Shown: piece after piece, positions 30,505 to 41,845 of the stretch | How positions within the stretch are numbered: position 1 is the first letter of the stretch | Layout: each line of letters starts with the position of its first letter | NCBI RefSeq assembly: GCF_000092045.1 | Contig: NC_007761.1 | Location: 1,677,001-1,741,000, forward strand | DNA from: Rhizobium etli CFN 42 | GTDB lineage: Bacteria > Pseudomonadota > Alphaproteobacteria > Rhizobiales > Rhizobiaceae | Reading direction: 5' to 3' | DNA: 64,000 nucleotides | Notes under the pieces: generated by a model | What the model saw: only the letters and a program-made list of their open reading frames with translations | The model's database searches: none | Told to the model about the DNA's origin: nothing | Program-made: the position numbers and the translations under genes

Positions 30505-30508
30505 GAAC
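30494..30508 (-). promoter_or_regulatory. LexA/SOS box 1 (DUF5680 side)
   Basis: The plus strand reads GAAC-ATAAGAA-GAAC; on the minus strand this is GTTC-TTCTTAT-GTTC. This is an exact match to the GTTC-N7-GTTC operator known for LexA in Rhizobiales, Caulobacter and Rhodobacter. It overlaps the -35 region of the DUF5680 gene. Confidence 0.7.
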
Positions 30509-30705
30509 AAAAGAGCGAGCATCGCTCGATCGCCTTGGGGCAGTCGCAAGACATTGAATGCGCTGTACGGATCCGTTCGGCAAGCGATGTCGAGCCGGTG
30601 GCGCCGAGCATGTTCAAAGCCAGCGCTGAAGCTGCATTCGATTCGCAGCCCGGAACCGGCATTTTTCAAATGCAAGCGCAAAGGAAAAGATTCCCGTTGA
30701 CATAG

Positions 30706-30720
30706 GAACAAACATGGAAC
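30706..30720 (+). promoter_or_regulatory. LexA/SOS box 2 (microprotein side) with promoter -35
   Basis: GAAC-AAACATG-GAAC at 30706-30720 is an exact alphaproteobacterial LexA box. It lies in the spacer directly behind a perfect TTGACA (30697-30702), a standard repressor position. The -10 element (about 30720-30726) is weak. The microprotein ATG follows 33 bases later. Confidence 0.72.
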
Positions 30721-30753
30721 AAATTGAAAACATAACGAGTAAAGGAGAGCCAG

Positions 30754-30840
30754 ATGACTGACATGATCCGTGATATCGCAGCATTCACCTCCATCGCAAT
30801 GTTCGTTGCCAGCTTCTCGCTGATCGTCATCGCGATCTAA
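30754..30840 (+). CDS. 28-residue membrane microprotein, likely SOS-induced
   Basis: A 28-codon gene, ATG 30754 to TAA 30840. An ideal ribosome-binding site AAGGAG (30742-30747) lies 6 bases before the ATG. The peptide starts with a short charged segment 'MTDMIRDIAAF' and continues as one uninterrupted hydrophobic helix rich in Ile, Phe, Ala and Ser ('TSIAMFVASFSLIVIAI') to the C-terminus, so it should be a single-span inner-membrane protein. Upstream are a perfect TTGACA and an exact LexA box. Size, topology and control resemble the 29-residue Caulobacter SOS division inhibitor SidA; I cannot show sequence homology. The next gene is dnaE, 118 bases downstream. Confidence 0.65.
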   Translation: MTDMIRDIAAFTSIAMFVASFSLIVIAI

Positions 30841-30958
30841 AGTTTTCAGGGGATCGCATGGCAATCATGCGGTTCGTACGCGGGTCTTCTTCTGGACATC
30901 ATCGCCCTCAATGCCGACAATGTATCCGATTCATTTCGGCTGATTGGGAAGGCATATC

Positions 30959-34456
<3,498 letters not shown>

Positions 34457-34546
34457 TGGCGAAGCCGATCGCCCCGAGGGCAATGCAGATCGCCTAGGAT
34501 AATGCACCTCACCCAGGGTGATGCAAGGCACCTGGGCTGATGGCCG

Positions 34547-35803
34547 TCAGCCGCGGGTAATGGTAATGAAATCCGTGCCCTCGCCGGTCTCCCGGCCGAG
34601 GCCGGTATCGGAGATCGTTAGCGTCGAGCCGGGCGCGATCAGCGCGTCGATCTTGCGACGGGTCTCGTCGGGGATGGAAATCCGGCTCAGCGAACGGGCG
34701 ATCGGCTTGCCGGTGACGATCGAGCTTTCCGGATTGCTGATCCCGAGCCGCCTCATCGTTTCGCGGGAGAGATTGTTTTCGAGCGTGATGCCGAGCCAGT
34801 CCGCCGTGCCGGCTTTTTCATCGACCGCGTGCAGGGTAAAGAAGTGTGTGCCGAGCGCCAGCCCCGGATCGGCGATCGTCACCGGCGCCTCGAACACCGG
34901 TTTGAATGCCTTTCGCACCATGATGACGCCGTTCGGCGGCTCGCCTTTGCCGGCTGCGGTATAGAGCGCTTTGAGCAAAGTATCGGAGATCAGGCTTCTG
35001 TCACCGGCAAATTCCGCCGGCCGCAGCGTCTTGAAAGCCCTGATTGCCTCAACGGTCGACGGGCCGAGCAATCCGTCCGAATCTCCGGCGGAAAAGCCGA
35101 GTGCGTTGAGCAGGGTCTGGATGTCGATCACCGTCTCGCGCAGCGTGCGGCGCGTGATGAGCATGCTGATCGGCTCTGACGGCGGCTCGGCTTCATGCGT
35201 TGCAAGCGGCTGCACCATCGGCATCGGCATGGCGGCGGTATCGTTCATCGCCACCTGCACCGGCTTTTGCGGGCTGTCGGGCATGGAGGGCCGCAATTCG
35301 ACATCCGAAAGCAGCGGCATCGCCGCCGGCGCATCCGGGTGGAAGAGGGTCGAATGGTCGATCGGCTGCGGCACCAGTTCGCCGTCGCTGATGATGACGG
35401 GGATGCCGGGCTCGGTCATCCCATAGAGCATTTTCGCAAAGGCGCCGGGCATGCGCACGCAGCCGTGCGAAGCCGGATAACGCGGCACGGAATTCGATTC
35501 ATGCAGCGCGATGCCGGACCATGTCAGCCGTTGCATGAACGGCATCGGGGCCGCCGAATAGAGATTGGATTCGTGGTATTTCTGCTTTTCGAGCACCGAG
35601 AAAATGCCGCTCGGTGTCGTATGGCCGTCCTTGCCGGTCGAGACCTTCGAAGTCGCGACGACCTCGGTGCCGTCATAAACCACCAGCGACTGCTTGTTCT
35701 TCGAGACGAAGATCTGCAGCGTGCGTGCATCCGCGGCAAGAGCAGGGTGCACGAGTGCGGTGGCCGACAGCAAGCCGAGGCCGAAGACGAGACGCGAAAA
35801 CAT
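34547..35803 (-). CDS. L,D-transpeptidase with C-terminal peptidoglycan-binding regions
   Basis: A 418-residue exported protein. Residues 1-23 are a signal peptide ending near 'ALVHPALAADA'. Residues about 27-140 are the YkuD (L,D-transpeptidase) domain with catalytic His and Cys in 'HESNSVPRYPASHGCVRMPG'. Residues about 225-290 contain a peptidoglycan-binding-like repeat ('IDIQTLLNALGFSAGDSDGL'). Such enzymes make 3-3 peptidoglycan crosslinks or attach proteins to peptidoglycan in Rhizobiales, which rely heavily on them for polar growth. I use ATG 35803 because it begins the signal peptide; the frame extends 11 codons further. It converges on dnaE. Confidence 0.9.
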   Translation of the reverse strand: MFSRLVFGLGLLSATALVHPALAADARTLQIFVSKNKQSLVVYDGTEVVATSKVSTGKDGHTTPSGIFSVLEKQKYHESNLYSAAPMPFMQRLTWSGIALHESNSVPRYPASHGCVRMPGAFAKMLYGMTEPGIPVIISDGELVPQPIDHSTLFHPDAPAAMPLLSDVELRPSMPDSPQKPVQVAMNDTAAMPMPMVQPLATHEAEPPSEPISMLITRRTLRETVIDIQTLLNALGFSAGDSDGLLGPSTVEAIRAFKTLRPAEFAGDRSLISDTLLKALYTAAGKGEPPNGVIMVRKAFKPVFEAPVTIADPGLALGTHFFTLHAVDEKAGTADWLGITLENNLSRETMRRLGISNPESSIVTGKPIARSLSRISIPDETRRKIDALIAPGSTLTISDTGLGRETGEGTDFITITRG

Positions 35804-36031
35804 GATACCCAACCATACGCAATACTGGTTCGGCACATTACGAGACGAAGTTTAAGGAAGATTTTAAAACCCGGACTCCTCGGCTCGCCGGGTATGGTGC
35901 AGCGGTTCCGCGCTAACGACACGCATAAGATAAACGGCGAAGAATGCGCATGAATCAAAGTTTGAGCTGTCTGAGTTAAGGCATTGTTACTCGTATGTAT
36001 TTCGAAACTCTGCACCTTTGCGCGAGATGTT

Positions 36032-37324
36032 CTAGTGATCGCGCTTGCTGCTGCCGAAGGTGTAGCCGGTCTCGACCGTGTTCTTGCCGAACTTGTCGCG
36101 CAGCTTGTCCATTGCCGCTTCGGCCGCCGCCCGGCGGCCTGACTGCCGGTCGATCAGGTCGGGCGGATCGGCGCGAGTGGCATCGCCGAGATCGGTGACG
36201 CCAATGCCGATCAGGCGGAATTTCGTGCCGTCGGTTTCCTTTTCGAGAAGCTCGAGGCCGACGCGGAAGATCCTGTCGGCAAGCTGGGTCGGGTCCTCGA
36301 GCTTGCGGTTGCGGGTGCGCGTCTTGAAGTCGGCGCTCTTCATCTTCAGCACCACTGTCTGGCCGGCGATATCGTTTTTCTTCAGTCGCCAGGAAACCTT
36401 TTCGGAAAGGTTGCGCAGGATCGGCACCAGATCGTCGTAGCGCGAGATGTCGTCGAAGAACGTCGTTTCGGCCGAAACGCTCTTGGCGGCATCGTTGAGA
36501 TGCACCTCGCGGTCGTCGATACCGCGTGATAGCCGGGCGAGCCGCTGGCCGATGCTGCCGTAGCGGCGCATCAGGTCGTTCTCCTCCATCTGCTGCAACT
36601 GACCGATTGTGCGGATGCCGTCCGCCTCCAGCGTCGCGGCAAAGGCCTTGCCGACGCCCCAGATGGTGGTGACGGGACGCGGCGCCAGGAATTCCACCGC
36701 TTCTTCACGGCCGATGACGGAAAAGCCCCGCGGCTTCTGCAGGTCGGAAGCGACCTTGGCGAGGAATTTGCAATAGGAAAGCCCGACCGAAACGGTAATG
36801 CCGATCTCCTTTTCGATGCGGCGAGCGAATTTGGCGAGCGTACGCGCCGGTGGATCGTGATGCAGCCTCTCCGTGCCGCCGAGTTCCAGGAAGGCTTCGT
36901 CGATCGACAGCGGCTGCACCAGCGGCGTCAGATCCTGCATCAGCGCGCGCACCTGGCGCCCAACCCGGACATATTTCTCCATGTCCGGGCGTATGACGGT
37001 GGCCTGAGGGCATGCCTCCAGCGCCTTGAACATCGGCATTGCCGAACGCACGCCGTGGATACGGGCGATATAGCAGGCAGTGGAGACGACACCGCGTTTG
37101 CCGCCGCCGATGATGACCGGCTTGTCGGCAAGTTCGGGATTGTCGCGCTTCTCGACCGCCGCGTAAAAGGCGTCGCAATCGATATGCGCAAGTGTCAGTC
37201 GATAGAGTTCGCCATGGCGCACCAGGCGCGGACTGCCGCAGGTAATGCAACGGCGCGCCTCGCCCTTCTGCTCGGCAAGGCAGTCGCGACAGAAGCCGGG
37301 TGTCTTGTCAGGCGCGGGCGTCAT
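36032..37324 (-). CDS. dinB: DNA polymerase IV with N-terminal Cys4 element
   Basis: A 430-residue Y-family translesion polymerase. The catalytic motifs are '[20 protein letters not shown]' and '[12 protein letters not shown]'. Palm/fingers, little-finger domain and the usual C-terminal basic tail follow. About 40 residues precede the polymerase core and contain CRDC and CITC, a putative zinc-binding Cys4 not found in E. coli DinB. I take ATG 37324 as start: an exact LexA box (37330-37344) ends 6 bases upstream and a TTGTGA-N17-TAGTGT promoter lies behind it. The upstream frame start at 37354 would put the operator inside the gene. The leader would be very short and lacks a clear ribosome-binding site. 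Confidence 0.94.
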   Translation of the reverse strand: MTPAPDKTPGFCRDCLAEQKGEARRCITCGSPRLVRHGELYRLTLAHIDCDAFYAAVEKRDNPELADKPVIIGGGKRGVVSTACYIARIHGVRSAMPMFKALEACPQATVIRPDMEKYVRVGRQVRALMQDLTPLVQPLSIDEAFLELGGTERLHHDPPARTLAKFARRIEKEIGITVSVGLSYCKFLAKVASDLQKPRGFSVIGREEAVEFLAPRPVTTIWGVGKAFAATLEADGIRTIGQLQQMEENDLMRRYGSIGQRLARLSRGIDDREVHLNDAAKSVSAETTFFDDISRYDDLVPILRNLSEKVSWRLKKNDIAGQTVVLKMKSADFKTRTRNRKLEDPTQLADRIFRVGLELLEKETDGTKFRLIGIGVTDLGDATRADPPDLIDRQSGRRAAAEAAMDKLRDKFGKNTVETGYTFGSSKRDH

Positions 37325-37329
37325 GGTGA

Positions 37330-37344
37330 GAACAAAGGTTGAAC
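37330..37344. promoter_or_regulatory. LexA/SOS box 3 between dinB and the GNAT gene
   Basis: GAAC-AAAGGTT-GAAC on the plus strand (GTTC-N7-GTTC on the minus) is an exact alphaproteobacterial LexA box. It lies just upstream of dinB and 50 bases upstream of the divergent acetyltransferase gene, and overlaps a possible -35 (TTGAAC) for the latter. Confidence 0.8.
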
Positions 37345-37350
37345 GCCGCG

Positions 37351-37379
37351 ACACTACGCCTTAAGCTGACGAGTCACAA
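37351..37379 (-). promoter_or_regulatory. Putative dinB promoter
   Basis: On the minus strand, TTGTGA (37379-37374) and TAGTGT (37356-37351) are separated by 17 bases. The predicted transcription start falls at the edge of the LexA box, so bound LexA would block it. Confidence 0.5.
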
Positions 37380-37393
37380 GAGAGGGTGGAGCT

Positions 37394-37987
37394 TTGCCTT
37401 TGGATAAAGATCTTCGTTTCGAGCCGGTGACGGCAGACCGGTGGAACGACTTCGAAACCCTGTTCGGCCCACAGGGGGCTTTTTATAATTGCTGGTGTGT
37501 CGCGCTGCGCTTGCCGCACGCCATGAGGACGACGATGACGGCCGACGAGCGCAAGGCGCATATGCGCGAACGGATCGAGGCGGGGCCGCCGCCGGGAATA
37601 CTCTACTATGCCGATGGCCAGCCGGTCGCCTGGGTGCAGGTCGGGCCGCGCCAGGACGTGCCGCAGTTCAATTCACCGCGCACCGTCTCGCGGCCGCTGG
37701 AGGAGGAGGATGCGCGCGATCCCTCGATCTGGGCGGTCAGCTGCTTCTTCCTGCTGCCGAAAATGCGCGGCAGGGGATTAAGTCATCGCCTGCTCGCCGG
37801 CGCGATCGACCATGCCCGGCGCCAGGGCGCGCGGCTGCTCGAAGCCTGTCCGATCGATCATGTGAAGCAGTCGAAATCGGTGACGCTCTGCATCGGCTCG
37901 ACTGCAGTCTTCGAGGCAGCCGGATTCGAGACGGTGGCAATGCGCAAGGACGGCCGCCCGCTCATGCGGCTGGAACTGCGCGGTTGA
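37394..37987 (+). CDS. GNAT family N-acetyltransferase
   Basis: A 197-residue acyltransferase of the GNAT fold. The acetyl-CoA-binding region is visible as 'LLPKMRGRGLSHRLLAGAID', followed by 'AACPID'-like and 'VFEAAGFETVAMRKDGRP' strands typical of the C-terminal half. The start is TTG 37394, preceded by GAGGGTGGAG. The substrate is unknown. It is divergent from dinB across a LexA box and may be part of the SOS response; a TTGAAC-N17-TAAGCT promoter overlaps the box. Its last 26 bases overlap the convergent HAD-like gene. Confidence 0.85.
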   Translation: MPLDKDLRFEPVTADRWNDFETLFGPQGAFYNCWCVALRLPHAMRTTMTADERKAHMRERIEAGPPPGILYYADGQPVAWVQVGPRQDVPQFNSPRTVSRPLEEEDARDPSIWAVSCFFLLPKMRGRGLSHRLLAGAIDHARRQGARLLEACPIDHVKQSKSVTLCIGSTAVFEAAGFETVAMRKDGRPLMRLELRG

Positions 37988-38630
37988 CTGTGCCGGAAAG
38001 GAAATGGGCCTCGATCAGCCCGGCCGCGTGCGCCCAATCGGTGGCGCGGGTGATGTCGTCGGCTGCCGCCGGCGCGAAACGATGGACGGGCGAGTTCGGC
38101 ATCAGGTGAATGAGCAGGCAATCGGCCACGTGTTCCCTGACCGAATGCAGATTGTGCGCCATATCGTCTATGAAGGCGACGGGAAAGGAGCGGCTGGCAT
38201 GCAGTGCATGGACGATCGGCCCCTTGGGTTGCTCGCTGGCAAGCAGCGGAAAGAGCAGGCCGGCGCTGTCCAGCAGGCGGCGGCGATGATCCTGGAACCG
38301 TGGCGGCATCGCGGTCAGGAAAAGGATATCGGCCGCCCGCGAAAGCCGGCTGAGCGTTTCGACGACCTGGTCGATTGGCGTCTGCCACAGTTCCTGCGCT
38401 TCGAAAAACTCTTCGATCAGCCGGCTGACCTGTTCGCTTTTTATCTCCGTACCGTCCGCTTTCGAGATGATGTTGCCATGAAGTCGGAACGATCGCGGCA
38501 GGAACTCGTGACCCAGGCTCTGAAGAAAGAGCTGGAAGGGGTCGATGAACCGCAGCACGACATCGTCAACGTCGCAGACGATCAGCGGCCGCTCGCCAAG
38601 CCGGATATGCGAAATATCGAGTTCGGTCAC
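37962..38630 (-). CDS. HAD-like hydrolase family protein
   Basis: A 222-residue protein with a haloacid-dehalogenase-like phosphatase signature 'IVCDVDDVVLRFIDPFQLF' (DxD motif) near the N-terminus, a second motif 'ILFLTAMPPRFQDHRRRLL', and 'PVAFIDDMAHNLHSVRE' matching motif III/IV acidic residues. The substrate is unknown; the cap region is helical. It follows the DUF3572 gene by 2 bases on the minus strand, so the two form a small operon. Its 3' end overlaps the convergent GNAT gene. Confidence 0.85.
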   Translation of the reverse strand: MTELDISHIRLGERPLIVCDVDDVVLRFIDPFQLFLQSLGHEFLPRSFRLHGNIISKADGTEIKSEQVSRLIEEFFEAQELWQTPIDQVVETLSRLSRAADILFLTAMPPRFQDHRRRLLDSAGLLFPLLASEQPKGPIVHALHASRSFPVAFIDDMAHNLHSVREHVADCLLIHLMPNSPVHRFAPAAADDITRATDWAHAAGLIEAHFLSGTVNRAVPAA

Positions 38631-38632
38631 GC

Positions 38633-38941
38633 TCAGTATTCCCCTGAATCGAGACCCGGCGAGGAGAAATGCCGCCAGGCGGCGGTCACAGTTTCCGGGC
38701 TGAGGCCGCTCGCCGTGCAGAAGGCCATCGCCGTCGGTTCGTGGTTCATCAGGAAATCCATCATGCCGGCGAGGAACCCCGGATCGTTGACGGCGCTGCG
38801 CACCTGTCCAGGGGCCACGCCGGTGAGCGCGAGGAAGCGGCCGAACGTGTGGGGATCGTCGGCAAGCCAGCCGAGGACGGCGATCGCCGTCTCGTGGGGG
38901 TCGGCCGCCTGTTGTTTCGAAGTCTTGAAGTTGCTTTGCAT
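38633..38941 (-). CDS. DUF3572 family protein
   Basis: A 102-residue cytoplasmic protein of the alphaproteobacterial DUF3572 family. Typical stretches are 'AIAVLGWLADDPHTFGRFLA' and 'SPETVTAAWRHFSSPG'. All-helical in appearance; no catalytic motif seen. It starts the two-gene minus-strand unit with the HAD-like gene and lies divergent to divK, a common arrangement in Rhizobiales. Function unknown. Confidence 0.85.
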   Translation of the reverse strand: MQSNFKTSKQQAADPHETAIAVLGWLADDPHTFGRFLALTGVAPGQVRSAVNDPGFLAGMMDFLMNHEPTAMAFCTASGLSPETVTAAWRHFSSPGLDSGEY

Positions 38942-39073
38942 TTCGAGGGGTAAGTTACCTTTTCTTCAACCAAATACCGCTAGCGTGCGCTATCGGTTTC
39001 ACGGAGCTTTCGTCCGCATGTGCCTTTCTCATGGAACGAACCGCTGCGCGAACGGACGTAGGGACAGCTTGTC

Positions 39074-39445
39074 ATGCCCAAACAGGTGATGATTGTAGAA
39101 GATAACGAGCTCAACATGAAGCTCTTTCGCGACCTCATCGAGGCGTCCGGCTATACCACGATCCAGACGAGAAATGGCATGGAGGCGCTCGATCTCGCGC
39201 GCAAGCATCGTCCAGACCTCATCCTCATGGATATTCAGCTTCCCGAGGTCTCCGGCCTCGAAGTCACAAAATGGCTGAAGGAAGACGACGAGCTGCACGT
39301 CATTCCCGTCATCGCCGTCACGGCTTTCGCGATGAAGGGCGACGAGGAGCGGATCCGCCAGGGCGGCTGCGAAGCCTATGTTTCCAAGCCGATCTCGGTT
39401 CCGAAATTCATCGAGACGATCAAGACCTATCTGGGCGATGCCTGA
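39074..39445 (+). CDS. divK: Single-domain response regulator DivK
   Basis: A 123-residue stand-alone receiver domain. Acidic residues '[12 protein letters not shown]', the phosphoacceptor Asp in '[18 protein letters not shown]' (residue 53), and the Lys in '[15 protein letters not shown]' are all in place. DivK controls cell-cycle progression and asymmetric division through PleC/DivJ/DivL in alphaproteobacteria. It lies 18 bases upstream of pleD, the same pair as in Caulobacter, supporting the symbol. Confidence 0.95.
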   Translation: MPKQVMIVEDNELNMKLFRDLIEASGYTTIQTRNGMEALDLARKHRPDLILMDIQLPEVSGLEVTKWLKEDDELHVIPVIAVTAFAMKGDEERIRQGGCEAYVSKPISVPKFIETIKTYLGDA

Positions 39446-39463
39446 CGCATCGGAAAGACACTT

Positions 39464-40837
39464 ATGACCGCGCGAATACTGGTGGTTGACGATATTCCGG
39501 CCAACGTGAAGCTGCTTGAAGCGCGGCTGCTCGCGGAGTATTTCGACGTGATGACCGCTGCCGACGGTCACGAAGCGCTGGCAATCTGCGAGCGTAATCA
39601 GGTCGACCTGATCCTGCTCGACATCATGATGCCCGGTATCGATGGCTTCGAGGTCTGCGAGCGGTTGAAGGCCAGTCAGAAGACCGCCCATATTCCCGTC
39701 GTCATGGTCACCGCACTCGACCAGCCGGCCGATCGCGTACGCGGCCTGAAGGCCGGCGCCGACGATTTCCTCACCAAGCCTGTCAACGACCTGCAGCTGA
39801 TCTCGCGGGTGAAGAGCCTGCTGCGGCTGAAGACGTTGAGCGACGAGCTGCGCATCCGCGCCGACACCGCCCATACGATGGGCATGGGCGATCTCATGCG
39901 GGCAGGCGAAGGCCGTGGCGACGAGGCCGGCCAGGTGTTATTGGTTGATGGCCGCGCCAATTCGCAAGAGCGCATCGTCAAGGCGTTGAAGTCCGTCGCC
40001 GATGTGGTTGCTCTTTCCGATCCGCAGGCAGCCCTCTTCGAGGCGGCCGAGAACACGTTCGATCTCGTCATCGTCAATGCCAATTTCGATGATTACGATC
40101 CGCTTCGCCTCTGCTCGCAACTGCGCTCGCTGGAGCGCACACGCTTCCTGCCGATCCTGATTATCACCGAGCAGGGCGCCGACGACATGGTCGTCCGCGC
40201 GCTTGATCTCGGCGTCAACGACTACCTCATCCGCCCCGTCGATCCCAACGAGCTCGTCGCCCGCAGCCTGACGCAGATCCGTCGCAAGCGCTACAACGAC
40301 CGTCTGCGCGCCAGCGTCAAGCAGACGATCGAGCTTGCCGTGACCGATCCGCTGACTGGCCTTTACAACAGACGTTATCTCGACAATCACCTGAACGTGC
40401 TCTTCAACCGGTCGATGGCGCGGGGCCGGCCGCTTTCGGTGCTGATCACCGATATCGACCGTTTCAAGCAGGTGAACGACACGTACGGCCATGACGGCGG
40501 CGACGAAGTGCTGCGTGAATTCGCAAACCGCGTCCGTTCGACCATCCGCGGCGCCGATCTCGCCTGCCGTTACGGCGGAGAGGAATTCGTCGTGGTGATG
40601 CCGGACACCTCGCCGGAAGTTGCCGCCGCCGTCGCCGAGCGCCTGCGCGCGGCAGTCGAAAGCGCCCCCTTCATGCTGAAGCGCTCAAGTGAAGCCCTGA
40701 GCGTCACCGCGTCCTTCGGCATCGCCTCACGCATCGGCGCGGTGCTGACCCCTGACCAACTGATGAAGCAGGCCGATCTTGCTCTTTACGAGGCCAAGAA
40801 TACCGGCCGCAATCGCGTGGTCGCAGCGGCTGCCTGA
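39464..40837 (+). CDS. pleD: Response regulator/diguanylate cyclase PleD
   Basis: A 457-residue protein with REC-REC'-GGDEF order. REC1 has its phosphoacceptor in 'DLILLDIMMPGIDGFEVCE' (Asp53). The second receiver, about residues 155-275, lacks a standard Asp in its 'VIVNANFDDYD' strand and serves as an adaptor in the family. The C-terminal GGDEF domain reads 'CRYGGEEFVVVMPDTSPE', with an upstream RGAD matching the RxxD product-inhibition site, so it should make cyclic di-GMP and be feedback-inhibited. Cotranscribed with divK. Confidence 0.96.
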   Translation: MTARILVVDDIPANVKLLEARLLAEYFDVMTAADGHEALAICERNQVDLILLDIMMPGIDGFEVCERLKASQKTAHIPVVMVTALDQPADRVRGLKAGADDFLTKPVNDLQLISRVKSLLRLKTLSDELRIRADTAHTMGMGDLMRAGEGRGDEAGQVLLVDGRANSQERIVKALKSVADVVALSDPQAALFEAAENTFDLVIVNANFDDYDPLRLCSQLRSLERTRFLPILIITEQGADDMVVRALDLGVNDYLIRPVDPNELVARSLTQIRRKRYNDRLRASVKQTIELAVTDPLTGLYNRRYLDNHLNVLFNRSMARGRPLSVLITDIDRFKQVNDTYGHDGGDEVLREFANRVRSTIRGADLACRYGGEEFVVVMPDTSPEVAAAVAERLRAAVESAPFMLKRSSEALSVTASFGIASRIGAVLTPDQLMKQADLALYEAKNTGRNRVVAAAA

Positions 40838-40849
40838 CGAATCACTTGG

Positions 40850-40865
40850 GGCGCCATACGGCGCC
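40850..40865 (+). terminator. Weak terminator-like hairpin after pleD
   Basis: GGCGCC / GGCGCC with a 4-base loop, 12 bases after the pleD stop, followed by ATTTGCGGTTTT. The T-tract is interrupted. Confidence 0.4.
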
Positions 40866-41162
40866 ATTTGCGGTTTTCCACAGCGGTAAGCGATTTGTTA
40901 CCGATTTTTAACCTTCGCCTGTGCGACGCAGGCCCAAATTTAGCAGACCGGTAGCCCAAAATGGACTCCCGGCGTTGCTGTGGATATGGTGCGGCGCGAC
41001 AGTCTCCTGAATGCCGCGGCCCAGCCCAAAATGAAATGAAGACTATAAAAAACGCCCGCCGCCAAGAGGGTCAAATAAAGTGTGGCGGCATCACCTCACG
41101 TAAGGGGAGGGGCTGCTTAAGTTATTAAGTTATATTGTCGAAATTCTTCGAGCCCTTCGTCA

Positions 41163-41303
41163 TTAGGCTTTGCCGTCAGGCAGAGCCGTCAAATCTTTGG
41201 TGTGTTCCAAAACTGGACTTTTAACCATAGAATCAAGCTCAGAAAATTCATCATTAAGAATTTGTTGATTTTCTTTCATTTCTGCGCAAATTATCGGCTT
41301 CAT
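41163..41303 (-). CDS. Doubtful small ORF in AT-rich DNA
   Basis: A 46-codon frame starting 'MKPIICAEMKENQQIL' and rich in Glu, Lys, Asp and Leu. The minus strand has GGGAG about 10 bases before the ATG, a longer than usual spacing. Base composition is much more AT-rich than the rest of the window, so it may be a remnant of acquired DNA. The open frame also continues upstream to 41447. No family recognised. Confidence 0.25.
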   Translation of the reverse strand: MKPIICAEMKENQQILNDEFSELDSMVKSPVLEHTKDLTALPDGKA

Positions 41304-41449
41304 AAAAGAAGCGCTCCCGCAGAGGAGCTGTCGATACCCCATGATGCTCAGGTCCGCCGCATCTCCTGGGTCGTGGGGTCGGTCGGCTAGTAGGCAAGTC
41401 ATAACGGTTCCTCGTGCCGTTTTGCATGCTGGCCGACCCCCTTTCAAGA

Positions 41450-41487
41450 AAACGCCGCCACTTCCGGAAGATGGAAGGGCGGCGTTT
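41450..41487. terminator. Long bidirectional hairpin
   Basis: AAACGCCGCC (41450-41459) pairs with GGCGGCGTTT (41478-41487), and the inner CTTCC / GGAAG extends the stem. T-rich runs follow on both strands (GTTTGTCTGTTT on plus, GTTTTCTT on minus). It may back up the rpmG terminator or end a small plus-strand RNA. Confidence 0.6.
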
Positions 41488-41530
41488 GTCTGTTTGCGCT
41501 ATCATTTTCCAAGGCCATCTTCCGGGGCAA

Positions 41531-41564
41531 TAAAAAAACGCGCAACCCAAAGGCGCGCGCTTTT
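41531..41564 (-). terminator. rpmG terminator
   Basis: On the minus strand a GC-rich stem (GCGCG / CGCGC) about 25 bases after the rpmG stop is followed by a run of seven T residues. This is the standard form of an intrinsic terminator. Confidence 0.75.
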
Positions 41565-41585
41565 GAAATCCATCAGGCCAAGTGA

Positions 41586-41753
41586 TTACTTGATCTTGGT
41601 TTCCTTGAACTCGACATGCTTCTTAGCAATCGGGTCATACTTCGTCTTCGTCATCTTGTCCGTCATCGTACGGCTGTTCTTCGTCGTGACGTAGAAGAAA
41701 CCGGTGTCGGCTGTCGACAGCAGCTTGATCTTGATTGTTGTAGCCTTGGCCAT
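41586..41753 (-). CDS. rpmG: 50S ribosomal protein L33
   Basis: A 55-residue ribosomal protein of the large subunit. The sequence '[20 protein letters not shown]' followed by '[14 protein letters not shown]' is the standard bacterial L33 without the zinc-binding CxxC pairs, the zinc-independent type. I use ATG 41753; the open frame to 41849 adds an unrelated segment. It lies downstream of an MFS gene with a 92-base gap, and is followed by an intrinsic terminator. Confidence 0.96.
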   Translation of the reverse strand: MAKATTIKIKLLSTADTGFFYVTTKNSRTMTDKMTKTKYDPIAKKHVEFKETKIK

Positions 41754-41845
41754 GGTCGTCCTGCCTTTAAGAAAATGAAAGCCGTGGAAGCCGGATGGGC
41801 TCCACGGCAAATTCTGGCGCGAAACTACGAATCTCGCCCGAAAAG

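Larger units (their letters stand above)
40838..41585. other. 748-base region between pleD and rpmG
   Basis: It holds a GGCGCC-ATAC-GGCGCC hairpin just after pleD (40850-40865), an AT-rich stretch (about 41105-41320) with one doubtful small minus ORF, a long hairpin at 41450-41487 and the rpmG terminator at 41531-41564. No recognisable gene fills it, so a small RNA is possible. Confidence 0.6.

Noticed and set aside
30872..30886. GTTC-GTACGCG-GGTC just upstream of dnaE, resembling a third LexA box there
   Set aside because: The second half-site is GGTC instead of GTTC, so I do not count it as a LexA box.
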